64,000 bases of DNA from Acinetobacter sp. ANC 4558 (GCF_002135375.1 NZ_NEGH01000005.1:68753-132752), one strand, 5' to 3'; counted from the first letter of the stretch, positions 37,302 to 46,834 are shown. Numbers and translations are program-made. Notes: a model not told the origin generated them from the sequence alone.

Positions 37302-37862
37302 ATGTATAAAGTGATAATTCCCCTCGCATTATTAAGTAGTATGTCTATTTCTGCTATTGCAGCAGATCAAGGTAATGGAAGAGTTAATTTTATTGGTGAA
37401 ATCATCAATGCACCATGCTCAATAAGCCCAGAATCTATAGATCAAACTGTCAATCTTGGACAAATTTCGAATACAGCATTACAAAAAGGTGGAGCATCGC
37501 CAGCGCAAACCTTTACGATCCAACTTGAAGATTGTGCTTTTGATGAAGCGACAGCTCCTGTAGGCGCAGGGCTTAAACTTACATTCACTGGTTCAGATGC
37601 AGGATTTGGAAATCTTTTAGGTGTTACAGGCTTTGAAAACTCGCCGAGTAATAATACTGGAAATGTAGGTATTCAAATTAATAATGCTAAAAATGAACAA
37701 GTTGTTTTAGGTACTGCCCTTGATTTAGGAAATACCTTACAAAATGGAAGTAACACACTTTTATTCACCTCATTCTTAAGAGGCGCGCCAACAAGTAAGC
37801 TTGAAGATATTCCTTTAGGTAATTTCTGGGGCGTAACCAACTTTACAATTGAATATAATTAA
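37302..37862 (+). CDS. Fimbrial major subunit-like pilin (chaperone-usher)
   Basis: A 186-residue type 1-like pilin: signal peptide ending SAIAADQG, followed by the pattern GRVNFIGEIINAPCSISP with the first disulfide cysteine. The second lies in IQLEDCAF, and the C-terminal beta-zipper WGVTNFTIEYN has the penultimate aromatic. It is exported, bound by the chaperone and assembled through the usher. The ATG at 37302 begins the signal peptide and is preceded by a GAAG-type site. An in-frame ATG at 37269 would add a hydrophilic extension and is rejected. First gene of the operon, so probably the major shaft subunit. Confidence 0.9.
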   Translation: MYKVIIPLALLSSMSISAIAADQGNGRVNFIGEIINAPCSISPESIDQTVNLGQISNTALQKGGASPAQTFTIQLEDCAFDEATAPVGAGLKLTFTGSDAGFGNLLGVTGFENSPSNNTGNVGIQINNAKNEQVVLGTALDLGNTLQNGSNTLLFTSFLRGAPTSKLEDIPLGNFWGVTNFTIEYN

Positions 37863-37897
37863 TAAAGTAATTTAGTAGAGAGAAGGATGATCTTATT

Positions 37898-38470
37898 ATG
37901 ACATTAAATTTGATTAATCCTTTTCTTTCTCTTAAAAATCATTCAATGAAAAGAATCGGTCAAATTATCTTATTTTGTCATATTACAAGTGCTACGCATA
38001 TTTATGCCAATTCAGATTATGGGCATGGCAAAGTAGAACTGAATGGGGAAATTGTTGAAAGTGCTTGCACCATTGATATGAATTCTTTAGACCAAACTGT
38101 CGATATGGGTATTATTCCAATTAGCACACTTTCCAGATTAGGTGAAAGTAAACCTAAAGATTTTTTTATCACACTCATCGATTGTCGTTGGGGAGAATCG
38201 AGTAAAAATAATTATCAAGGGTTTGATGTTACTTTTACTGGTCACACGAATGATCAATTTTTTTTAGTAGACGGTGAAGCTGAAGGCATTCAACTTCGAT
38301 TAGAAAATAGTTCAGGTAAACAAATTTTACCCGGGATGAAAGTTCCATTCGAAGAACAAACAGCGGAAACAATTATCAATAAATACAGCTTTAAACTGAT
38401 TCCTAACGGTCAAGAATTAAAGCCAGGACTTTATTCTAGCTTAGTTCATTATAGTATTAGTTATAACTAG
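37898..38470 (+). CDS. Second fimbrial pilin subunit
   Basis: A 190-residue pilin related to the preceding one: GHGKVELNGEIVESACTIDM contains the first cysteine, FFITLIDCRW the second, and LVHYSISYN the C-terminal strand. The ATG at 37898 has an AAGGA site about 12 bases upstream. An internal ATG at 37946 would give a more conventional signal peptide (MKRIGQIILFCHITSATHIYA), so the true start is uncertain. It lies 35 bases after the first pilin gene. Charged insertions make it less like a major shaft subunit. Confidence 0.87.
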   Translation: MTLNLINPFLSLKNHSMKRIGQIILFCHITSATHIYANSDYGHGKVELNGEIVESACTIDMNSLDQTVDMGIIPISTLSRLGESKPKDFFITLIDCRWGESSKNNYQGFDVTFTGHTNDQFFLVDGEAEGIQLRLENSSGKQILPGMKVPFEEQTAETIINKYSFKLIPNGQELKPGLYSSLVHYSISYN

Positions 38471-38516
38471 CTTAAAATTATAACTTTTTGTTAATTATGG
38501 TTTTTTGAGATAAACA

Positions 38517-41009
38517 ATGCAGAATCTACAGAAAAAAAGATTAATCTCAATGATTTTAATTAGTACGTTCTCTAGTCTTAGTGCTGCAAATAATGAAATA
38601 CAATTTAATACAGATTTATTAGATTTAGAAGACAAAGGAAATATTGATCTGGGTTATTTTTCTAGACCAGGATACATTATGCCTGGACAGTATGTATTTA
38701 AATTAAGTCTTAATCATCAATATTTATCAGAAAAAAAGATTACATTTTTAGAATCAAATCAGCAAAATCATTTATCAGAAGCTTGTCTAACACCAGATAT
38801 TGTCCAACAATTTGGTATTATTAAACAAATACAAAAAAACTTACAATGGGATCATGATCATCAATGTTTAGTGATTAACAGCCTAGATGGGATGACTGTA
38901 AAAAGTGATCAATCTAAAGGTACAATCAACATTAATATTCCTCAAGCATATTTAGAATATAGAACAGAAAACTGGGATCCACCCTCTTCTTGGGATGAAG
39001 GAATTAATGGATTAATCTTCGATTATAATGTCCTTGCCAATACAAATTTTAAGAATCATCGAGATCAATATGATCTGACAAATATTAGTGCAAATGGTGT
39101 GCTTGGTTTGAATGTGAATGAGTGGCGTGTAAGAGCAAATTGGCAAACTAATTATTTACGTACAAGTAATCATAATCAAAGCGATCAACATAATTTTCAT
39201 TGGGATCGTTTTTATGCCTATAGAGCATTAAAAAATATTAAATCTCAACTGATGATTGGTGAAAATTATTTAAATTCAGATCTTTTTGATAGTTTTAGAT
39301 TTACAGGTTTCGGCTTAATGTCAGATATAAGCATGCTTCCTCCGAATTTAAGAGGTTATGCGCCTGAAGTAGCTGGTGTTGCACAAAGTAATGCGAATGT
39401 CGTGATTAGCCAACAAGGTAGAATCATTTATCAAACCCAAGTTCCTGCAGGACCATTTCGGATTCAGAATTTAACTGATGCAATCAGTGGGACCTTAAAT
39501 GTAAAAGTAGAAGAACAAGATGGCACCGTTACTGAATTTAATGTAGATACTGCATCAATCCCCTATTTAACACGCCCAGGTGCTGTACGATATAAAACTT
39601 CGATTGGTCGCCCAACAACCTTTGACCATAAAGCTCAAGGTGATTTATTTGCAACAGGTGAGTTTTCTTGGGGCGTATCAAATGGTTGGTCAATGTTTGG
39701 AGGGAGCTTAAATAGTAAAAACTATAATGCATTATCTTTAGGTTTTGGTCGTGATTTATTGTTTTTAGGCGCATTATCTTTAGATGTTACCCAGTCCTTT
39801 GCAAAACTTCCACAGCAAAATAATTTATCTGGACGCTCTTATCGTTTGAATTATGCAAAAAAATTAGAAGAATATAACAGTCAAATTCAGTTTGCAGGTT
39901 ATCGCTTTTCTGAAAAAGACTATCTAAGTATGACGGACTACTTAACTTTAAAAGACTCTCGCTTACCTTATGCTGGAAAAAATAAAGAAATGTATACCAT
40001 TTCTTTTAGTAAAAATTTTCCAGATCAAAAGACATCCGTATATTTAAATTTAAATCATCAAACCTATTGGGATCGATCAAGCCGTGATTATTATAATTTA
40101 ATGATTAATCGAATATTTGATGCTGGCTCAATGCGAAATATTAATGTTTCACTATCTGCGACACAGAACAGATCTGACAGTAAAGATTATGGTGCTTATT
40201 TAGCTATCACTCTCCCGCTTGAATCGCGTTCGAGTGTCAACTATGCATTTTCATATAACAAAAATGATTTTAATAAAAAAGTTTCCTATTATGATCGTAT
40301 AAATGAGCGTACAAATTATCAGCTCAATGTCGCGCACTCAAATAATAATAGCGTTTCTGGTGGTGCATATATTACACATGTCGGAGAACGCGCTCGAGTT
40401 ACTGCCAACATCAATCATATTGAAAATCAATCGACTACTTTGGGTGCAAATCTACAAGGCGGTTTAACATTAACTGCTAAAGGTGTAGATTTTCACCGTG
40501 TAACATCTTTAGGTTCTACGCGTGTTTTGGTTGATACAGATGGCATTAAAAATATACCTGTCAAAGCGTATGGTCCATTAACAACTTCGAATTTCTTAGG
40601 CTCTGCAGTCGTAGCTGATGTGAGTAGTTATTATCGTAATCGAATTAGAGTAGATATCAATCATTTACCAGAAGATGCGGAAATATCCGATTCTATTCTA
40701 CACACCACATTAACCCAAGGTGCCATTGGTTACCGTAAATTCAATGTTATTTCTGGAGTCAAAAGATTAGTGACATTACAAACATCCAATGGAGACTACT
40801 TGCCATTTGGTACGCAACTGGCCAATGAACAAGGTCGAATAACAGGATTAGTAGATGAAAAAGGACTTGTATATTTAAGTGGTATTCAAATTAATCAAAA
40901 AATAGTTGCAAATTTAAATCATGATCAAAAATGTTTCATTACGTTCACCGAACAGAACATAAACATTGATGAGGGTCAAACAGTTGTGTGTGAATTAGGT
41001 CATAAATAA
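38517..41009 (+). CDS. Outer-membrane fimbrial usher
   Basis: An 830-residue FimD/PapC-family usher: signal peptide, N-terminal chaperone-binding domain (FNTDLLDLEDKGNIDLGYF), a 24-strand barrel with plug domain (APEVAGVAQSNANVVISQQG, PAGPFRIQNL, GTLNVKVEEQDG) and C-terminal domains ending with a disulfide pair in KCFITFTEQN and TVVCELGHK. It translocates chaperone-bound pilins and templates fibre assembly. Length and domain order are complete. In this operon the usher precedes the chaperone, the reverse of the most common order. Confidence 0.95.
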   Translation: MQNLQKKRLISMILISTFSSLSAANNEIQFNTDLLDLEDKGNIDLGYFSRPGYIMPGQYVFKLSLNHQYLSEKKITFLESNQQNHLSEACLTPDIVQQFGIIKQIQKNLQWDHDHQCLVINSLDGMTVKSDQSKGTININIPQAYLEYRTENWDPPSSWDEGINGLIFDYNVLANTNFKNHRDQYDLTNISANGVLGLNVNEWRVRANWQTNYLRTSNHNQSDQHNFHWDRFYAYRALKNIKSQLMIGENYLNSDLFDSFRFTGFGLMSDISMLPPNLRGYAPEVAGVAQSNANVVISQQGRIIYQTQVPAGPFRIQNLTDAISGTLNVKVEEQDGTVTEFNVDTASIPYLTRPGAVRYKTSIGRPTTFDHKAQGDLFATGEFSWGVSNGWSMFGGSLNSKNYNALSLGFGRDLLFLGALSLDVTQSFAKLPQQNNLSGRSYRLNYAKKLEEYNSQIQFAGYRFSEKDYLSMTDYLTLKDSRLPYAGKNKEMYTISFSKNFPDQKTSVYLNLNHQTYWDRSSRDYYNLMINRIFDAGSMRNINVSLSATQNRSDSKDYGAYLAITLPLESRSSVNYAFSYNKNDFNKKVSYYDRINERTNYQLNVAHSNNNSVSGGAYITHVGERARVTANINHIENQSTTLGANLQGGLTLTAKGVDFHRVTSLGSTRVLVDTDGIKNIPVKAYGPLTTSNFLGSAVVADVSSYYRNRIRVDINHLPEDAEISDSILHTTLTQGAIGYRKFNVISGVKRLVTLQTSNGDYLPFGTQLANEQGRITGLVDEKGLVYLSGIQINQKIVANLNHDQKCFITFTEQNINIDEGQTVVCELGHK

Positions 41010-41017
41010 GGATACAT

Positions 41018-41785
41018 ATGAATCGTTTAATGTTAAACAAAAAAATCTTAACGCAAGTATTTATGGTCAGTTTCGTTGGGCTGTCTACGCTCAGTCATTC
41101 AGCAATTACCATAGATCGCACACGTGCAATTTTTAATGGTTCGCAAAAATCAATGACTCTCATTGTTTCAAATAAAAATAATAAATTACCTTACTTAGCT
41201 CAAGCTTGGGTAGAAAATTCAGATAGCCAAAAAGTTAGCTTTCCTTTTATTGTTTTACCTCCCCTACAACGTATAGAACCTGGACAGTCAAATCAAATAA
41301 GAATTGAAGCATCGACCAAAATCAATGAGCTCCCTCAAGATCGGGAAAGTCTATATTATTTCAATGTCCGAGAAGTTCCACCTAAATCAGATAAACCAAA
41401 TGTCATGCAAATTGCACTGCAAAGTAAAATTAAATTATTTTACCGACCTGCAAGTTTGGAATTAAATTCAACAGAAATGATGAATAATCCTTGGCAGGAT
41501 AAATTGCAATTAATTAAACAAAATGGTGGGGTCACAGCTAAAAACCCCACACCTTACTACATTACAATTCTGAGTATTCGCCAAAGTAAAACTAGTGCAG
41601 ATGCTGAAAATTTTGAAGCAACAATGATCTCTCCATTTAGCCAAGAAGCCTTGCCGATAAAAGCTCAATGGCTCGGAAGTTCTCCCGCGGTTACTTACAT
41701 TAATGATTATGGTGGTCGTATTCAAATGCAATTTCAATGCGAAATAAACAATTGCAATGTGATAAAGACACCTGCAAAGGAGTAA
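41018..41785 (+). CDS. Periplasmic fimbrial chaperone
   Basis: A 255-residue PapD/FimC-type chaperone: signal peptide, two immunoglobulin-like domains, with AITIDRTRAIFNGSQKSMTL, the LPYLAQAWVEN region, PPLQRIEPGQSNQIRIEA and the signature YYFNVREVPP. It donates a strand to nascent pilins and delivers them to the usher. It starts 8 bases after the usher stop with an AAGGA site. Complete and apparently functional. Confidence 0.95.
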   Translation: MNRLMLNKKILTQVFMVSFVGLSTLSHSAITIDRTRAIFNGSQKSMTLIVSNKNNKLPYLAQAWVENSDSQKVSFPFIVLPPLQRIEPGQSNQIRIEASTKINELPQDRESLYYFNVREVPPKSDKPNVMQIALQSKIKLFYRPASLELNSTEMMNNPWQDKLQLIKQNGGVTAKNPTPYYITILSIRQSKTSADAENFEATMISPFSQEALPIKAQWLGSSPAVTYINDYGGRIQMQFQCEINNCNVIKTPAKE

Positions 41786-41793
41786 TCATATCA

Positions 41794-42372
41794 ATGAATA
41801 AAATAAAATTCTGTGTTTCTCATTCGAGCCTAGTAATCCTGATGACGGTGCCCTTGAGCACAAGTTATGCAGAAGTTGCAGGCAATGTCGGAAAAATTCG
41901 GGTTCATGGTGCTTTAGTTGAAAGTGCATGTCAGCTAGAAATGACATCTGCCGATCAATCTATTGATTTAGGTACAATTCAAACTGCAGATTTTAAATCT
42001 ATTGGCGATAAAGCTAAAGCAATTCCTTTTGAAATTTTACTTCAAGATTGTATTTCAACCAACACTTCAATGACTAATTTTAAAACAGCAACGGAATATT
42101 GGAGTACAGATCAACCTGCATTTAAAATTCGCTTTTTAGCACAAAGTGCTCAAGGTTTTCCAAATTTAATTAGTGTAAATGGTGCTAAAGGAATTGGGTT
42201 ACAAATTAGTGAAGAAAATGGAACACCCATTGCATTAGGTACGAATAGTCATCCTTTATTTATTACGCCACCACAAGAAATTTTTAAATATTGGATTACC
42301 CCCATCAAAATTGCAACATTAGAACCAAATGCATTTCAATCTATTATTTCATTTGAATTAATTTATGAGTAA
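41794..42372 (+). CDS. Third fimbrial pilin subunit
   Basis: A 192-residue pilin with signal peptide (ending STSYAEV), GKIRVHGALVESACQLEM with the first cysteine, LLQDCIS with the second, and SIISFELIYE at the C-terminus. The ATG at 41794 is used because an AAGGAG site precedes it. The longer in-frame start at 41737 would overlap the chaperone gene. It begins 8 bases after the chaperone stop. Position after the assembly genes suggests a minor or adaptor subunit. Confidence 0.88.
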   Translation: MNKIKFCVSHSSLVILMTVPLSTSYAEVAGNVGKIRVHGALVESACQLEMTSADQSIDLGTIQTADFKSIGDKAKAIPFEILLQDCISTNTSMTNFKTATEYWSTDQPAFKIRFLAQSAQGFPNLISVNGAKGIGLQISEENGTPIALGTNSHPLFITPPQEIFKYWITPIKIATLEPNAFQSIISFELIYE

Positions 42373-42392
42373 TGAAATAAAGGAGGATGCAG

Positions 42393-42953
42393 ATGTTAAA
42401 AAATGATAAAAAATATAATGCCAAAAATAGACTTAGAATTCTCATCATGAGCTTTGGCATATTATTGTTCAACTCCGCCCACGCTGCTCCTGCAACTGGT
42501 AACGGTGAATTGGTTGTCACGGGCAGAATTTTAGAGCAACCTTGCATTACGATAAATGACGACCCCATTATTGTCGATTTTGGAACAATCACCAATAAAG
42601 ATATTTTTAAATATAGCAGTATGCGCCAACAATTTGTTATTGCACTCAACTGCGACATAGGTGCAAATGGGTCTGTCAGGGTTCAATTTAACAGTAGCAA
42701 TGTCAGTGAGAATAATCAGCTTTTAAATGTATCACCACAAAGTCAAGCCAGTGGCATCGGAATTAAAATTGAAGATGAATCAGGCAATATTTTAACATTT
42801 GGGCAACGTACCGTATCTGTTCCGATCAGTGCTGGACCTAATAACATAAAATTTTATTCCTATGTGATCAAAAAATCGAGCACGCTTCAACTCAGTGATA
42901 TTGCATTAGGTACTTTTGAAGCTTCTGCTACTTTTCAAATAATTTATGAATAA
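42393..42953 (+). CDS. Fourth fimbrial pilin subunit
   Basis: A 186-residue pilin: signal peptide ending SAHAAPA, GNGELVVTGRILEQPCITIN with the first cysteine, VIALNCDIG with the second, and ATFQIIYE at the C-terminus. A textbook AGGAGG lies 6 bases before the ATG at 42393; an ATG at 42387 overlaps that site and is rejected. This subunit has the PapK/FimF-like adaptor pattern (EQPCxI), consistent with joining the adhesin to the shaft. Confidence 0.9.
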   Translation: MLKNDKKYNAKNRLRILIMSFGILLFNSAHAAPATGNGELVVTGRILEQPCITINDDPIIVDFGTITNKDIFKYSSMRQQFVIALNCDIGANGSVRVQFNSSNVSENNQLLNVSPQSQASGIGIKIEDESGNILTFGQRTVSVPISAGPNNIKFYSYVIKKSSTLQLSDIALGTFEASATFQIIYE

Positions 42954-43057
42954 ATACTTATTCTTCAATTATTGTTTAAATACAAAGTGAATCAATGATG
43001 CGCTCACTTTATGTCTATAGACAAATTAACTGAATGAGATGAAAAAAGGATAAAGCA

Positions 43058-44107
43058 ATGATTAAAAAAGTAATATTCAGCATGTTCTTTTTATTCAGTA
43101 TAACGAATTCTCATGCATTCATATGTCAAGATAATGCGACAGGTGCACAGGTTGGAAATGATGGTGCCGTCTCTTATATCAGTGTTCCTTTAGATTCAGA
43201 TTTCATCAAAGGATCTGGAGGTAGCCAAGTAAATGAATTTGCGGATATTAACACCTTTTATTCTTGTTATAATCAAGCACCTGGTGCTTATGCCGATTTT
43301 CTATTTATGACACAGTTTACCTCCGCATTAAACCCAAATACTGTATTTGGCGTGCAAATTAAAGGTAAAAACTATTTTGGAAGTTTACCTGGTGATACTT
43401 TAGTCATGGAGTTTCCATTAAACGAAGCAGCTCGACAAGAATTGCCATTGAAATTAGTCATGATGGTCAAAAACAGACCGGATGATGGCATCTTTGTAAA
43501 AAAAGATGATGAATTATTAAGAGCAAAGATGTGGAAATATGCAAACTATGATGGAAACCCCACACCTATAGACCATGAAAGATTCGACTGGGTATTTACC
43601 GCTGCCAACGATGTTATTTTAACTATTGGAACCTGCGATATTAATAATGGGCATATTATTGAAGTAGATTTAGGTGCACTTTATCGTTCACAAATTGCAG
43701 GACCAGGTGCAGGTCAATCTAGCATTGGTGTCAAAGAAGTTCCTTTAACTTACCAATGTAATGATGAAAATGGTGATATTGATCACAACTATTCACAAAA
43801 AATTAAAATGTATCTTTCTGCGGCACCTACAAGTTTTTCAAATACTGCAGTACAAGCAAGAACAGGAATGACTGCAGGTGGTGGTACCATTATTCCTAGT
43901 TTAGGTATTGAAGTCTACCATAAAGAAAGTAATAAGATATTAGCGCCAAACAGTAGGGCAAATGGATATTTTAATACCGAGATCAAGCAAGGTACAGGAA
44001 GTGATACATTAATTGTTGCACCTGTACAAAAATTAAATGCCACAGCAGAAGAACTTCCTGCCGGAGAGTTTAATGCGACAGGAACAATTATTATGACCAC
44101 ACAATAG
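43058..44107 (+). CDS. Two-domain fimbrial tip adhesin
   Basis: A 349-residue protein: signal peptide ending NSHAF, an N-terminal receptor-binding domain of about 165 residues beginning ICQDNATGAQVGNDGAVSY, and a C-terminal pilin domain starting near TIGTCDINNGHIIEVDLG with its partner cysteine in VPLTYQCND, ending GTIIMTTQ. This is the FimH/PapG two-domain design; being the last gene also fits. The N-terminal domain does not match an adhesin whose ligand I can name. AAGGA precedes the ATG. Confidence 0.85.
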   Translation: MIKKVIFSMFFLFSITNSHAFICQDNATGAQVGNDGAVSYISVPLDSDFIKGSGGSQVNEFADINTFYSCYNQAPGAYADFLFMTQFTSALNPNTVFGVQIKGKNYFGSLPGDTLVMEFPLNEAARQELPLKLVMMVKNRPDDGIFVKKDDELLRAKMWKYANYDGNPTPIDHERFDWVFTAANDVILTIGTCDINNGHIIEVDLGALYRSQIAGPGAGQSSIGVKEVPLTYQCNDENGDIDHNYSQKIKMYLSAAPTSFSNTAVQARTGMTAGGGTIIPSLGIEVYHKESNKILAPNSRANGYFNTEIKQGTGSDTLIVAPVQKLNATAEELPAGEFNATGTIIMTTQ

Positions 44108-44164
44108 ACCTTTCAATTTAAACTTTTTTACTTGTCATAATTGAATAATAATTTACTTTTGTAC

Positions 44165-44190
44165 AGCCTAGATAATTTGCTATCTAGGCT
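44165..44190 (+). terminator. Hairpin after the fimbrial operon
   Basis: A perfect 10-bp stem AGCCTAGATA / TATCTAGGCT with a 6-base loop, about 57 bases after the adhesin stop. No T-run follows, so it may be a stabilising or factor-assisted terminator. Confidence 0.6.
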
Positions 44191-44477
44191 ATACGTAGAC
44201 AATAATAAAACCCTATAATTTCATATGGTAAAGTTCAATTATAAAAAAATCGAATACGAATCAGAAATAACCTATCAAACTAGTATAAATACAGCAGATG
44301 GTTAAAATCATAAATCAACCTAAATACCTATATAGATTTAAAGCAATTAGATTAAATATAGATATATTACAATCTACGTATATCTTGATGTAAATTCACG
44401 TATAAAATTATCACCAAGCCTCAAACATCCTATGTTATTCTTTGTAAATGCTACTATTTATAATAAGAAATGTGATT
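44191..44477. other. Intergenic region before the DUF6270-like gene
   Basis: Together with the preceding hairpin this makes about 370 gene-free, AT-rich bases. I see no recognisable regulatory motif. It should contain the promoter of the gene starting at 44,478. Confidence 0.4.
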
Positions 44478-45476
44478 ATGGCTATAAAAATATATATACA
44501 AGGTAGTCGCTTAACCCGCGAAATTTTTGAGTTTCAAGAAAAGAGCAATTTTAAACCCGTACACTATTCTGAAAAACCCGCTTTCGCTGCACTTTCATAC
44601 GCATTTTTTCAAAAAAGTTCACATTCATCTCTACAAGAGAAGCGCTTATCTCATCAAAATAATATGATTCCGGCACATCAGCATCAACACTTTTTTCCAC
44701 ATCTTATCAATAAAGACTTTGACTTTATTTTGATTGACTTCATGAATGAAAAATATGGATTAGTGAATATTAATAATTGGAGTATTAATTACTTAGACTC
44801 AAAAACTGCAACAACTCATGACAGCATTCAAAAAAATGGCTTCCAAACAACGTATGGAAATAATGAATATTTACAAGATATTCTCAGAGGTTTTGACCTA
44901 TTTTATGATAATTTAAAATCCATAGGGAAAAGTGAAAAGCTTATTGTAAATAAAATTTTTTGGGCAACGCATGATGAACATGGTAAAGCGTTATTTTCAA
45001 TGCTGACCTATATCAATAAAGCCAATGAACTATTAAATGAAATATATTGCTCACTAGAAAGAAATTATACAAATTTAAAATTCATCAACTATGGGAAAAC
45101 TGTATTTATAACTCGATCTAAACTAAAAAATGGATTAAATACTTACTATTATATTGATAAGATTTACAAAAAAGCCTTGATTGAAATAGAAAATTATTGC
45201 GAAGAAAGTATCGTCCTTCTTGATCCGAAGCTGAGGATCTCAGACAATTATATGTATTTTAATGCTCACTTTAAAAAGTCCAACTTTGAAATAGAATATG
45301 CTGCTTATCTCTTTAAAAATAAGATCAAAATAAATACTCAATGGTACCAAGATTCACCAAATTTTGTTTTTAGTATTCAAGGTGCAGGAAGCTATGAAGT
45401 TCAGTTATTTTGTAGAATAAAATATAGCAAAATCATAAAAAAATATTTGTCAGATGAAATTTATCACCCAAACTAA
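44478..45476 (+). CDS. DUF6270-like protein
   Basis: A 332-residue protein whose start, IYIQGSRLTREIFEF, resembles the DUF6270 signature (hydrophobic strand, GSC-S/T-R-D/E), a family with an SGNH-hydrolase-like N-terminal strand often found near capsule or surface-polysaccharide genes. Here the usual cysteine after GS is arginine. A central DFDFILIDFMNEKYG segment fits the family. No signal peptide is visible. The ATG at 44478 is preferred to an upstream in-frame start at 44448. It follows the fimbrial operon on the same strand but is separated by a hairpin and about 290 bases. Function unknown. Confidence 0.6.
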   Translation: MAIKIYIQGSRLTREIFEFQEKSNFKPVHYSEKPAFAALSYAFFQKSSHSSLQEKRLSHQNNMIPAHQHQHFFPHLINKDFDFILIDFMNEKYGLVNINNWSINYLDSKTATTHDSIQKNGFQTTYGNNEYLQDILRGFDLFYDNLKSIGKSEKLIVNKIFWATHDEHGKALFSMLTYINKANELLNEIYCSLERNYTNLKFINYGKTVFITRSKLKNGLNTYYYIDKIYKKALIEIENYCEESIVLLDPKLRISDNYMYFNAHFKKSNFEIEYAAYLFKNKIKINTQWYQDSPNFVFSIQGAGSYEVQLFCRIKYSKIIKKYLSDEIYHPN

Positions 45477-46023
45477 ACCTTACGAACCAATTTCTATCAG
45501 TTATATTTAAAGCTATCAACTTTCCTTCTACGCTGAATTATCCCAAATGTAATCTGTAATAACGGATGATATAAATAATATTAAAATGAATATTTCGTGA
45601 CTATTTTACAACCTATTTCACGTAAATATTACATAAACAATCAATCTGGAGGAAATTTACTCATATAGTTTACAATTCACATTAATTAATCTGCTATGCA
45701 TTTATAAAATCTAAGAATAACCTTAAATTCTAGTCTTAATTCACTTCATTTCTTAAGAATACATACCTCGTTATAATCGGAAGCCTTACGGGGTTTTTTA
45801 TTATAAAGCTCATATCATTATTTTATATGCCAATTCAATTTTATATTCACAATGACTTTACTTGTTTAGTCAATATAAAAATATATATGGCAATTCAAGT
45901 TTGTTATTGAAATATTTCCTAAACGTTTATTCCTCAGATTTTACGCATTAAATCATAACTTAATATTTTCTATTTATAGCTCTTTGAAATGACGAATTTT
46001 ATGCCTTAATTCATTTAACCATT
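45477..46023. other. Gene-poor AT-rich region
   Basis: About 550 bases without a supported gene. Two similar short stretches, TATGCCAATTCAATTTTAT (near 45,826) and TATGGCAATTCAAGTTTGT (near 45,884), form an imperfect direct repeat of unknown meaning. Base composition is among the most AT-rich of the window, consistent with accessory DNA. Confidence 0.4.
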
Positions 46024-46047
46024 AAAAAGCCACTCTCGTGGCTTTTT
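46024..46047 (-). terminator. Rho-independent terminator of the DUF2158-DUF6953 pair
   Basis: A perfect 10-bp stem AAAAAGCCAC / GTGGCTTTTT with a TCTC loop, 7 bases after the stop of the minus-strand gene at 46,054. The stem ends in a T-run on the minus-strand transcript. Confidence 0.9.
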
Positions 46048-46053
46048 AAAATT

Positions 46054-46359
46054 TCAACCAGCTGCGTGATAACCCTCTTCATCTTCTAGCACTCTATAGC
46101 GCCAATATCTACCGCTTGCAACCCAAACAATATTTTGATGAAAATTTTTTTCTAAAGCGCTGTGTATATTCAATGTTAAAATATGATCACCTTCAGAATT
46201 AATTTTCAAAAACTTCTTTTGTTCATTTTTAATTAAATAATCTACTATATCGGCTTGATATAGACATCCCTCTTCTTTAAGCCTAGCCTGTATCCATATA
46301 ATAATTTGATTAAGACTTATGCAATTACTTTCAGACAATACACTTACTCTCGATTTCAT
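46054..46359 (-). CDS. DUF6953-like small protein
   Basis: A 101-residue protein that matches the pattern of the DUF6953 family: IIIWIQARLKEEGCLYQADIV (an IxxWMxxEL..xGxLyQ-like opening), a central FLKINSEGDHILTLN hairpin, and IVWVASGRYWRYR near the end. Its function is unknown; the shape suggests a small winged-helix-like domain. It overlaps the upstream DUF2158 gene by 29 bases, so the two are probably translated together. The exact start is uncertain: ATG 46359 has AGGA almost touching it, and a GTG six codons later is possible. Confidence 0.7.
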   Translation of the reverse strand: MKSRVSVLSESNCISLNQIIIWIQARLKEEGCLYQADIVDYLIKNEQKKFLKINSEGDHILTLNIHSALEKNFHQNIVWVASGRYWRYRVLEDEEGYHAAG

Positions 46360-46570
46360 TCCTATTTTGTTGAGATAAGGTTAAACTTGCTTCAGCAAAT
46401 TTTCCAGACTCAAGTTTTCTCCCAGCAAACCATTGACATTCGTAAATACCTGTGAAATCAGAGGGTTTATTTATTGGGCGCATTGTTTTATAAACCGACA
46501 TTTCTGGCCCCCCAGCGTTTAACTTCACCACATCTCCAATTTGATATTTAGGTTTTCTTACTTCGCTCAT
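46331..46570 (-). CDS. DUF2158 (YodC-family) small protein
   Basis: A 79-residue protein with the clear DUF2158 layout: YQIGDVVKLNAGGPEMSVYK followed by YECQWFAGRKLESGKFAEASL. Family members are small, SH3-like proteins of unknown function, common in mobile or accessory DNA. A strong purine-rich AAAGGGGGG ribosome site precedes the ATG at 46570. It is upstream of and overlaps the DUF6953-like gene. Confidence 0.85.
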   Translation of the reverse strand: MSEVRKPKYQIGDVVKLNAGGPEMSVYKTMRPINKPSDFTGIYECQWFAGRKLESGKFAEASLTLSQQNRNEIESKCIV

Positions 46571-46834
46571 TCTTTCCCCCCTTTCTATTTACAACTACTA
46601 CTTTAGCTAAAAGTGAGCTTATAGAACTTAGTTGAAAAATAGATTTTTACTACTCTAACGTTCAAGTTTATCTTTTACATTGATTTCACTTACTCACTTT
46701 TCAACTATACTTAAGTGTATAACATACTAAAAAACAACTATATTTTTATTTAGTAAATCAAATTTTTCTTAATAAAATTATTTAACTAAATATTTTGAAT
46801 CACATAACAAATTATATTTCATATTACTTGTATA

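Noticed and set aside
45826..45903. Short similar repeats as a possible CRISPR or iteron array
   Set aside because: Only two imperfect copies about 56 bases apart. There is no regular spacing, and no cas or rep genes.
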